Positions 24,440 through 35,200 of a stretch of 64,000 bases of DNA are shown here, piece after piece. Both the position numbers and the translations under genes were made by a program. Positions within the stretch are counted from its first letter, which is position 1. Each line of letters begins with the position of its first letter. The stretch is from Coriaria nepalensis. Its lineage: Eukaryota > Streptophyta > Magnoliopsida > Cucurbitales > Coriariaceae. The notes beneath the pieces were generated by a model. It worked only from the letters and a program-made list of their open reading frames with translations. It was not told the origin of the DNA and searched no databases. The stretch lies in assembly GCA_027186245.1 (NCBI GenBank), contig CP114493.1, forward strand, positions 2,363,501 to 2,427,500, written 5' to 3'.

Positions 24440-24974
24440 AGGGCAAATTACATATACCTCGTCTAAGGTATAATGATATTATATATGAATTTTTATGATT
24501 TTACTAATAATAAGCAGATCTCTTCAAATTTAATTTAGATTATAAAACCTTCTAAGTTAATTTTTTAACATAGTCAACCAATTTTTAATTATGAATAACC
24601 CCCAAAAATTTATATATTTATTATTTCATCCCTTATTTTTTTTTTTCACCAAAACCTCTGTGGATGAAAGTCAATCTCGAGCTCGACCTCCATTGAGCTC
24701 AGATTTAAGCATCCCAGTTGGAGGTTGAGCTTGAGCTTGACTTTCATCTATGGAGATTTGGGTGAAAATAAAAGTTTAAAAGGTAAAATAACAAATAGAT
24801 AAATCTCTAGGTAAAAATAATAATTAAAAATTGGTTGAATACGTTGTAGAAGTGAGTTTAGGGGTTATTCGTAATTTAAGATAAATTTAAGGAAATTAAC
24901 TTATATTCGTAAAACTATAAGGGATTCCTATATAATATCACTATACCTCAAGGGAGGTAAATCTAATTTTCCCT
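24440..24974. mobile_element. foldback element with ~265-bp inverted arms
   Basis: The 535-bp element is close to a full palindrome. The left end AGGGCAAATTA matches the reverse complement of the right end, AGGGAAAATTA. Continuing inward, TATACCTCGTCTAAGGTATA pairs with TTACCTCCCTTGAGGTATA, AACCAATTTTTAATTATGAA is mirrored, and the centre (ATGAAAGTCAATCTCGAGCT against ATGAAAGTCAAGCTCAAGCT) also pairs. A perfect 7-bp direct repeat AAGAGTT flanks it (24433-24439, 24975-24981). It has no coding capacity. It is a non-autonomous DNA transposon; long arms suggest a Mutator-like or foldback class, though a 7-bp duplication does not decide this. It lies about 370 bp downstream of the AMSH1-like locus. 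Confidence 0.8.
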
Positions 24975-24981
24975 AAGAGTT

Positions 24982-25999
24982 ATTTTTATTTGTTTTATAT
25001 AAGGTTAACTTTCAATGGATAACCTGTTAACCTGACCCAAAATGATATGCAAAGGGAGCATATTTCTTTAAAATTTCACTTTTATTTAAAATCGCCGATG
25101 AATGATTGGAGCGGTGGCTGGCCAGCGGGAGCAATGATTGGGATGGATGAGTTAGGTGAAAAAAATGGTTAAAATTATTGTGGATATAAATATATAAATT
25201 AAATAGTAATGAATGAAAAAATAATTAAATTTAGACTTAAGGATCAATTTGTATGTTAAATTAGATTATAAGAGAGTTATTGGGCAAAAATACTAGTTTA
25301 AAGTAGTAAAATATGAATTTTTATAATACAAATTAGTATTTGACTAATTAATTCTTCATAATATATGATAATAAAATGGGATTTATCCTTTATTTATTTC
25401 AGCCACTTTCACTTTATTTTATTATACTTTTTCCCTCTCAAACTTTGTTTATAATTAATTTTTCTTTCATTTTTCTGGCTCAACCCCTACCGTAGGCTCT
25501 ACCGTATCCACCGCCACCATTGTTCTAATTGCTGCAACGCTTCCTCTCTCAGTAATCTAGGTTCGAATTCTAGCTTGAGTTTGGGATTCATGCCTAGATT
25601 TCATCATGAGTTTGAATCTTAGATTTCAAAATCTATTTAAAACAACCAACATTTAGAAACATTTATTTCAACCTAAATCGAACAATCTAAAAAGTTGAAA
25701 TTAATATTTAATAAAGTCAGTGTACTAATTAGGGTTGACACAGATCATTCATCAGCAAGCTAAATGCCTACTCGATCTATGATAAACCACTAAAATATAT
25801 ATTAAATTTGGTCCGATGTATTTCATTCTGAAAGATGCTCACTTTGAATTATCCAACTGATAAAGTGCGAGATATTCTCAGGTAGAAGTTTTCTACCACA
25901 TCACCCATAAAAAAATGCTAATGAAAGTAGAGGAAAGATCATCCCTCGTGTAAAAGATCTAAGAATTATATGACTCAAATCACAACAGCATTCAGAGAT
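24982..25999. other. gene-free stretch
   Basis: AT-rich. It contains GC-richer patches near 25095-25140 (GGAGCGGTGGCTGGCC) and 25490-25550 (CCGCCACCATTG) in opposite orientation, which may be arms of another decayed foldback element. No coding sequence was recognised. Confidence 0.35.
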
Positions 26000-27835
26000 T
26001 CTAGTTTAAGAATATTCTCCCAAAAAAAGACCAACAATACTGGAAAAATATGTTTAACCAGTATGTTGAGAAATTTGGGAAAACTTACGAAGAAAAGTTA
26101 AAAGTGCTCAATTGTACAAATAAGTTTGATTTCTTCATAAAGCTTCCTAAGGGATTTGAGTATAGAAATTGATATCCTATCTTAATTTCCAAAATAAAAA
26201 TAAAAATTAATGACCAAATTCTAGAAATAAATAGTCATCCATAACAAAGGGTGATTCTATCCCAGTTTGATGGACCAGCTAAGGATGAGGACTATTGCCT
26301 TATGATGAGCTAAGTCTTGGAGAACTGGAAGACTAAAGAATCTAAGAGAGTTATCCAATCCATTCAGTTGGGCGAGAAAGCCTCAGTCACTACAACTCCA
26401 TTTAAAGGAGAAGACATTGATCTGGTCAAAGGGGTAAATAATGTATTATCCTAAAATAACTACAAAATTTTATTTATGCGGACTCTTGGTGAACAACTCA
26501 CAAGGGCAGAAAATGTTGTCAATAATGTAACAATCACAAAAGCCATCACTAGAAGAGTGGAGGAAAATGAAAAGGATTTACCTTTTGTTAAACCTCCAAC
26601 TAGGGTCAAAATGTCATGGCCTTCGAAGAAGGTTACCTTTGAAATGGTACTAACAACAATTCTCAAGAGTTTGGGGATTAAAGAATCTTAAGTGCAAGCT
26701 TTAGAAACATATTCTTCATATCAAGAAGAAGAATTAGTTAGGAAGACCATAGCTGAGGATTCTCCTCAAATTTCCAAGGTAGGTTGGAAGAAACAACCTA
26801 ACCCATTAGGGTTTAAGGGATATTAACATCGCATAACTTCAATCGACATTTTCTATGAAGAAAATTATACAGCATCTCAGATGACCTTTGATAAGAAGTC
26901 AATTGTAGAATGAAATATTGATGACATGTTAGAATGTCAAATATGATAACAAGCCAATTATATGATGATCTATGCTGAATCATATCGCGTCGCCTAAAAA
27001 GGAATTATAGATCAAGCCATTTCCCAAGCTATTACTTGTGGCTTTGTAGGCCAGCTTAAAGGATGGTGAGACTCTGCCTTTCAAAGGTAGATAGAGTATG
27101 AATTGTGTCTTCTTCTAAGATTAAAGTCAAGGTTGAAGGGACCTCTCAAATACAGGTGCTAGTTTAAGATGTTGTAGACACCCTAATCTACTCGATGACC
27201 TTTTTCTTTTGCGGAAATACCACAATTAGATAGAATAAGGCATATGAGAAGCTAATGAGCTTAAAGTGTTTCGATCTATTGCACTACAAGTGGTATAGAG
27301 ATGTATTCATGATCAAAGTCCTCTAGAGACCTGACTGTAATGTTGAATACTAGAAGTAATATTTTCTATCGAGTTTACCCAACTTTTTATAAGAAGAGTG
27401 ATAGAAAGATTAAATAGATGAAATTGTTCCATGGGAGAATTATACCTATAGCAAGATCTCCAAGCATGTGGAAGAACATGATTTAATTATGCAATGACAT
27501 AAAGCATCATTCTAAGCTAGGCAAGAAATGCTAAGAAGGCATTGGGAGATTTTTGTGAGTAGATGGGATTGGACCCATTACATAAAGCTCACAAAAAGAA
27601 GAAAGCATTTAGGTGAGATAAGTACTCTCGAAAACACTCTAAGGATGATTCCAAGCCCTCCTATAGAAAAAATAAGAAATTTAGGAGATACAGTCTTTAA
27701 AAATATGAAGCATAATCTTCTAATTCAGAGAATAAAATCTTCATCCACTACAAGTGTGGTAAACATGGACACTACCAAAACAAGTGCTAGATGAAGAAGA
27801 TTAGTGAGTTGGCTATTGATGAAAGATGAAAACGG
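26000..27835 (+). pseudogene. decayed gag/coat-like zinc-knuckle polyprotein relic
   Basis: Coding-like fragments in shifting plus-strand frames can be followed. At about 26040-26170 there is a fragment with YEEKLKVLNCTNKF. At 26476-26691 lies an open frame without recognised domains. At about 27015-27075 there is a GFVGQLKGWW motif, seen in nucleocapsid-type polyproteins of plant retroelements and pararetroviruses. At about 27585-27700 there is a Lys/Arg/Ser-rich run. At about 27745-27795 there is a zinc-knuckle-like KCGKHGHYQNKC in which the first Cys position is His, followed by a stop. The order fits the capsid region of an LTR retrotransposon or an endogenous Caulimoviridae-type copy, and many stops show it is dead. 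No reverse transcriptase follows; the text runs into an unrelated LTR-like block. The virus-versus-retrotransposon assignment is undecided. Confidence 0.5.
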
Positions 27836-27844
27836 ATGCATGCA

Positions 27845-28540
27845 TATAAACCAACAAAGGCAACGGAAAAAATATTTAAAATTTTATTAAGATCATATCC
27901 TAGCATGCATAGTTTTTATCCAAAATGATCATATAATAATTATATCGCATATAATCTCTTTTACAGAAAGCGTAGTAAATCTCATCAATATTAAATCAAG
28001 GCTTGGGGAAAGAGAATTCATCTTTTGATTTACATAACTCTCCTTGAATAAGATAGGGAGGCTCATGTGTTCCCCCTCTAACCGTTATCCACACAATTCA
28101 TTTTGCACGGTAAAGTTTCAACTTAATATATCAACTCATGAGATAATAAGCTTGGAAAAAATGAATGGAAAATACTCTTTTTTTCTTTTTAATTTTTGGC
28201 CAAGATGTTTGTCTGAGCACTTAATTATTTTGGAGACCTTATGCCTTATATTTATAGGCAAAGGTTATATTATACTTTCTTAATCTCATTAGGAATTTTA
28301 GCTGCCATAAAACACAAATGTGAGATAGGCTAAAGCACATTCAATGATCGGCCACCCATGAGTTATTTAATCAACAATTTGATTAATTTTTACCCATGAA
28401 AATCCACTTAATAATTCAGTCTATTAACCATTTAATGTTCGATTATTAATTACGAATAGTTAGGACTATTTTATAATTAAATAAAAGTTCATATGTAACT
28501 TATTAATTTCTAATTAATTCAACACCACACTTTGTTGTGC
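27845..28540 (-). repeat. LTR-like block
   Basis: Non-coding block beside the copia gag-protease fragment. The minus strand has a TATA box (CTATAAATATAAGG, about 28240-28260), as in LTR promoters. Its 27845-28070 part is clearly similar, in the same orientation, to the last 200 bases of this window (63795-64000): both contain GAAAAATATTTAAAATTTTA (an extra A in this copy) and, about 130-150 bp on, AATATTAAATCAA. The boundaries are approximate. Confidence 0.5.
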
Positions 28541-28639
28541 TAAGAGAGCTGCATTACATTAAATTAATAAATTAATAAGTACCATTTTGCCTTATAGTCA
28601 AATTATAGGTCAAATTACTATTTTTCTTAATAACAGCAT

Positions 28640-29620
28640 CTCAAATTTAAAGCTAATCCCGAAGATAAACTAACCTATAAGTGCTCACAAATAAAACAAC
28701 AACTCTTGCTCTATTTCCAGCACGTAGGTCTACTTCACCTTTCTCCAAAATTCTCTACCTTTTAGATTCTGCACAATATTACAAATTTGAGAACTGTATT
28801 TGGTATATAATACCCAAGTAAATGAATCATTGCAAGAAATATTAAGCTCAATCATGAACATATCCGAAGCAGCATTATCATGCTTTCTTCAAGTTGCAAG
28901 ATAGACCTTGCAATTCCGCTTCTAATGTCTAGTTTATCCACAGTGGAAACACTTTCCATCTTTACTTTTCTTTATCTTTCCATCACCCATCCTTGCTTTC
29001 AGAGTCCCTTTCTTGCCTAGTTTCTTAAGCTTGGTATTGTCCTTCCTTTCAGAAGAACCTCCCATAAGAAACATATATTTCTCTTTTTTGATGGATTTTT
29101 TAGCTGTTTGCAGCATCTTATGCAAACCATGTAGCTCGGATTCCATCTTATTCATATGGCATTTGAGCACAAACGGTGAGAATCAATTAGGAAGAGATTG
29201 CAAGATTAATTTATTGACCAACTTAGAATATATAATAAGTCATAGATTCTCAAGTTGTCAATATAGGTGATCATCTTCAGTACATGTTCACTAATAGAGG
29301 TTCCCTCAACCATCTTGATCTGAAACAATGTGTTAGATATATCATATCTCTCGTTTAGAGTATCATCACCATAATCGATAATCTCATGAATATAGAACTT
29401 TTCGAGTATCATCACCATAAGCAATGCCTTAGATATTATTGATAATCTCACGAGTATAGAACTTTTCATAATGCTTTTAGAGTTTGTTACTCATAGATGC
29501 AATGATAATACATTATACCTCGTTATCTTGCTCCAGCCACTTGTTCCATACGGCCATTGTTTCGGGATCAGATCCCTCAAGTGAGACTACCATAACCTGC
29601 TGATTCAATACATCATACAA
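28640..29620 (-). pseudogene. Ty1/copia gag-protease fragment
   Basis: Reading from high to low coordinates, fragments in several frames match copia Gag: WNKWLEQDN (about 29540-29565), VEGTSISEHVLKMI (about 29270-29312), then a Lys-rich linker and the start of the zinc knuckle KCFHCG (28934-28950). Beyond it come TWVL and GNRARVVVLF, resembling the protease segment. Stops and frameshifts are frequent. A local tandem duplication (29358-29403 and 29404-29467, sharing GAGTATCATCACCATAA and TATAGAACTTTTC) sits inside Gag. No integrase or RT follows; the fragment abuts the LTR-like block. Confidence 0.75.
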
Positions 29621-29629
29621 ATGTTTATT

Positions 29630-32271
29630 CCTAAGAGTAATTTTTAGATTTCTATACCAATCTATAAAATTGGCTCTAACCAATTTATTTTATTCAAAAA
29701 TAAATTCCAATTTTCAAGCATTGCAAACTACAAAACACATAAAAATAAAACATAACAACATAAGTGAACATGTAAAAAATAGTAACTACAAAAAATTTAA
29801 AAAGTCACATAAAATTTTCGATATCTTCACTATTTTATGTGAATTATATTCACCTTCTTAATATAAGACAAGAAAATAATTTTTTTTAATGGGAAAAAGA
29901 TCCAATCACCTTGACATTTTAAAAGTAAATTTTGGGTTTGTCCAAAAAAAAAATATAAATAAGTATTAAAAGCAATGCGAGTATCCCAAAACCCTTTTAA
30001 GTCAAAAAGAGTATTTTTCTACTTAAAATTTCACGTCGCTTAAATAATTATGTACATTAATATTTAGACTAAAAACTTCTTTTAAAAGTAAGTTAATCTT
30101 TTAAGAATATGTTCTCAATTTATCCCAAAAATAAAAATAAAAAATAAAAAATAAAAAATCTATCTTCATCTATTTTCCTTTCCTTTTTGCCACTAGCATT
30201 CCAATCAAACACATTTTTTAGAATTAAGAAACACATCTAGAATAAAAATTTATCGGTAGAATAATAATAATCGCAATAAATACTAATAGATATATATATA
30301 TATTTTCCTTCCTACTAGCATTTTCATACGGCCATATTTTATTTTTTACTCATTACTTTAACCTTCTCACAAGGTTAAATTGTAGATTACATATCATTGA
30401 ATGTTGAGGTTTGGGATCCTACTCTACGGTTTCAAAAATTTTTAACTTGTAACATATTTTTACATAGTGGTATAGTAAATAATTTTTTCCAACATGTTCA
30501 AATACATAGAAACAAAAAAAATACTATAACATTTTACTGTGTTTCTATTATTGATATTTTTATGATTAATTGACTTTTTTTTTTTTTTTCAATAATAGAA
30601 AATGCCCCCAAACCCTGAATGTTTCACATTAATCTTATTCTCATAAGAGACATGAAAAATAACAACAAAAGCCAAAGCTTTTGAGAATTGGGGAGCTAAT
30701 TTACGTTTTTCCGCATAATTTTATCAATGACTTTCAAAATAATTGAATTTAAGCATATTTTTATATAATGATTTAATTCTTTTTTATTTTTATATATTTA
30801 GTCAGATTAGAATAAATTATTTATACTTAAATATATACTTAAATTCAAAAATTTTAAAAATATATATTAATGGAAGAGTATAAATTAGCTCACATACCCA
30901 CAGCTTTGCACCGAAAAGACGTTAAAAAGTCTTAATTTTTACGAACATTTTAACTTTTCCACCCATCAATTCTAATAAATCCTTTTAAAAAGGTACAATT
31001 GCTGCAATCGAAAATCCATGGGACCCACTACAACTTACTTAAAGTACAATCAAGAATTTAGGACATGGTTCCATTTTTTTTTTTTTTTTTGAAGCCTGAA
31101 TAAAAATAAAAATAAAAAAAATAATTTTATGATGTTTATTTAATTAGACAGAGAATGAATAAATAAAAAATAATAATAATAATAATAATAATTTCTTTAA
31201 GAAAAATTTTCAAAAATTATTTACGTATTAATAGAATTTGAAAAATACAAAAAATATTTCATATAAATGTATTCTTATTTTAATTTTCAAAAAAAAAATA
31301 TTTAAATAAGAATAAAATAATAATTTTTTTATTTAAGTAAGAATAAAAAATCACAAATCATTATTTCTTCTAACCAAATAATAAAATGAAATAAAAGTTT
31401 CATTTCATTCTAACAAAAAAATCGAACCAACACATGTTAGGGTGACTCGTGTTGAGAAAATCTGGTTTTCCAAAACATCTGGTTTTTGAGAAAATCTAGT
31501 TTGAATATACATAAAATAGGAAAACTATGGAAGGAAACCAGATCTGGTTTTTGACAGCAATATAATCGAGACGAATAGAAGGAAAGGGAACGGATGGTTG
31601 ATGGAAGTGTGATAGCGCCAGCGAGTTATAATAGAGGGAATGAAAATAGTAATTTATTTTTTAACCAACTCGCAAATTAATTATCAACTATACCCTTTAA
31701 TAATCAAAACCCACAAAATGAAATGTAAGAATTAAGAATCTAATAAGCATATGATTCTTTAGACCTAGCCCTTTTCCTGGTTTTCTATTCATCAGTCTTC
31801 CTCGCAGCTCAATAACTATTGTCTTCTCATTCTCGGAATTAGTATGCAGTCTTTTGAGAACTCGACCTTACAAGGGCACTAATTTATCTTTCAATTTGAT
31901 GAAGATATGATCAATCCGAGTCCTTACCTCACAATCGGACATGACCGAGACATGGCTACATAACGTGTAGCTAAGTTGAAGTCTGCATTTCTGTGGCTGT
32001 ACTTACGGCTTTCCACCATTACAAAAATTTTTTTTTAATGAGCATAGCATAAGTTGTTTTTATACAGGACAGAATTCCGATGTCCTGTAGATTTTCATTC
32101 TCATGTCCGCAAAAAAAAAAAAAAAAAAAAAACAAGGCTTTTGTGAAAATTTGAGGGGGACAAAAAACCAATTTTCCTGGTTTCATAGAACACAAGTATA
32201 TACAAACTAACGTGTATGCCTTTTGACTTAGTAAAGGAAATAAAAGAAAAAAAAAGAAAAAAGAAAACCTC
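29630..32271. other. gene-free stretch 3' of BRUTUS
   Basis: AT-rich with (AAT)n near 31170 and several poly-A/T tracts. GGTTTTCCAAAACATCTGG and GATCTGGTTTTTGAC text near 31465-31555 forms a small repeated or inverted motif. The segment before 32272 presumably contains the BRUTUS 3' UTR. No other gene was recognised. Confidence 0.45.
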
Positions 32272-35200
32272 TCATTGGTTTGATGCTGAACAGTCCACAA
32301 TTGTGGTCTCATTCTTGATCACACGGGTGTTGTATGAGCCGCAGGACCCACACTTGTGATATAGCCAGTGGAATATTGACGATCCTTTCCAGTCACAGTC
32401 ATTGCAAAGTATATCCTGGAAATTTATTAAAACATGGTAACTTCATTATTAATTATTACTTTTTTCCGGCCAAAAATATTATTAAAACTCTTTCATAAAA
32501 GCATAGATAGGAAAAACAATGTACCTGGCAACGATCCCTGTACTCTTCGGGTAGCTCCTCCGCAGCCAAGAGGGCATCAAGCATGCCAAAATAAACCTAA
32601 GTAGGTATTGAAGAAACAATTAGCAACCACTTCTGCAATACCGATTCATGTTATCCTTTTGTAGAAAGATGGTAATATAAGATATTACCTGTTGCAATAA
32701 ACCATCGTATGATACTTTGTGAAATTAAACTATTTTAAAAAGAAAAGCTTTTAATTCATCCTATACTAGAAAGAATCATTTGAACGAAGTTGCTTCTATT
32801 TTAAGTCCTATCAGCACCCAAAATCTCCAAAAGTTTTGTCGACACTAAGTGTTTTCTACTTAAATTCAAGATCACTGCTGGCGAATTCATATATCTGCAT
32901 TGTCAACTTACAAATCAATCTTATACAACCCCAAGATACTGAAACATATCCAAAAGAAGACAAAGAAAAAAGGAGAGAATGTTTCTTACCGCCATATCCC
33001 CTAAAGATTTGCTACATATTGGACAGGTATAGTGGCTACACGTGTAGGCCTGAAAGAAATGAAGAATGGTGCGTAATCAAGAACAACTGCTATTGAATTC
33101 AGTTAAGAAAATGATGTATGAAATAGAAATATAACGTAAATAGACTGAAGATTTTTAAAGAATTTCAACCTGAAAGCAAGCTGAATGCATGTAATGACCA
33201 CAAGGTAGAGCTCTGACTGTTGCACTGGAGGTAAAGAGGAAGTCGCAGCAGATAGGGCAGTTTGTTTCCAAGCTTTTCTCCAGGCACTTGTGATTCACAA
33301 GCTTTATCCCCAGGCAACAATTGCATGTCATGCAATGAAAGTAATCAATGCCAAGACCCTTCCCAACACGGCATAAGTTGCAAAAGGGACAATGATATAC
33401 GTTCCTGAAAAGTAAAGCAATGATGTGGAAAATATAATGTGAAGTTTATACCAAAAGAAAGAAAGACAAAGGGAAACCCTAAAAAATAAAATAACAAAGA
33501 CATATAACAAACCAATATCCTATAAAACTAAATCCCTAATTTTCTTAATCTCCTAAATACTGCCTGAGGTCTATGGATGGTTCTCCATCAATAAATCTGA
33601 AAGATTTCGCTGCTTAGAGGCAAGTATTTGTTAATCATTTTAGGAACAAATTAGACTCCTCATCTAGATCTTGGTCATTTCAAAAGACAAGTAGATGAAT
33701 CACTGAGCTTAGTCAGAGATGGATAAAATCCTTTAGATCTAAGACATGACACAGTTATATAAGTTCCAACCTACTTTTAGAATAGTAATTTCTCAGATAC
33801 TTAAATCAAATGGTTATAGTATAATGTTTGTGGTCAATGAAGAGGATAAATTTATTTAAGCTTTCAGACATTACTTTCAACGAGGTTTAGTGAAAGGACA
33901 AGATTCCCCTATTGATAATATCCCTCTTACGTACTTGCATATCTCACTTTTATGACAGTTTTCATCATTGTCAGCTATCAGATGACTCAGGACTCCTTTA
34001 CCTCACAACTGCGATTCGGGTATCAGCTATAAATCATATCAAATATCTAGAATTATTTTCTCACTTGTACTCAAGATGCAACAGCAGACTCGAGTCTTCA
34101 ATTTCAATATCTCCTAATAAGAAGACTGGCGCAAGAATTCAAACAGAAATGGAAATATGGTACCTAAAACCAACAATGACAACAGAGCTAAGCATCAAGT
34201 TTTGGTAAATACGCAAAGCATTCCACTATTCCAGGAATGTCAGTTTCATGTACACCATTTTACACAGAAATTCTCAATATTTTCCAAGGAGTTTTTTCCC
34301 CCATCTTGCAAAATATCCCTAAAAGCTTCAGCAGTGTCTCAATCTATGAACACCATAACTCTTCTATACTGCACAGCGAAATCCCGACAGCAACATAAAG
34401 AGACAGAAAATGAGAAGAAATTATGTACCTTTCATCGTCAAAAAATTTGCAAATACTGCAAAAGTACTTCGCCATTGATAGTCCATTGCATGAAGGTGTC
34501 ATGCATATAGGCCCAACTGCCTGAACAGTTAGGCAGTTCATACACATCATTTCTGATGTTGCTTTCCTGATATGATGGGGCAACAGCCCCCCCCCCAAAA
34601 AAAAAAAACCCAAAAAATTCAGAATATGATGAACCCAATTTGAATGTCCATGGAGTTTGAGAAATTTACCTGTCCATCGAGTGATCACTGACATTATCAT
34701 GGCAAAACCGACATGCAAATAACTTTCCACAGCAAGCAGCACGAAGTTTGCAGTTTCTTTTGTAATGCTCGCATCCGAACACTTCTTTTTCAGGGTCACG
34801 GAATGATGGCAAGTGACCCACTATATCCTCACTGTTAGAAGTCTCCCCTACTTCTTCTTGAGGTAACTTCTGCTGAGCAGCAATCCAGCGACTATAATCA
34901 AATAACAGCAAATATGTTTTTAGGTTGAGGTAACAGAGTAAAACATCTTTTACTGCACTGGCCATTACATCAAAAGAGAGAGACAGAGAGAGTGATCTAA
35001 AAAATCCTTGAAGTTGGTTATTGTATTAAGGTTTACCTGGTCATAAGATTCTGCACAAGATATGCCTTTCTCCTTGGATCAAGAGTCAAATCCCTATAAA
35101 CTTTTCTGATCTCTGATTCAAGCTCATTTTGATTCATACGAAAAATATCCTTCCAGCCAGGCTTGAACATCTGGTCATTCTGTTCCAAGCTTTCTTGAAA

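Noticed and set aside
34344..34799. 151-codon minus-strand open frame
   Set aside because: It spans BRUTUS exons 9 and 10 plus introns in a mixed frame; the spliced model explains the conserved cysteines.
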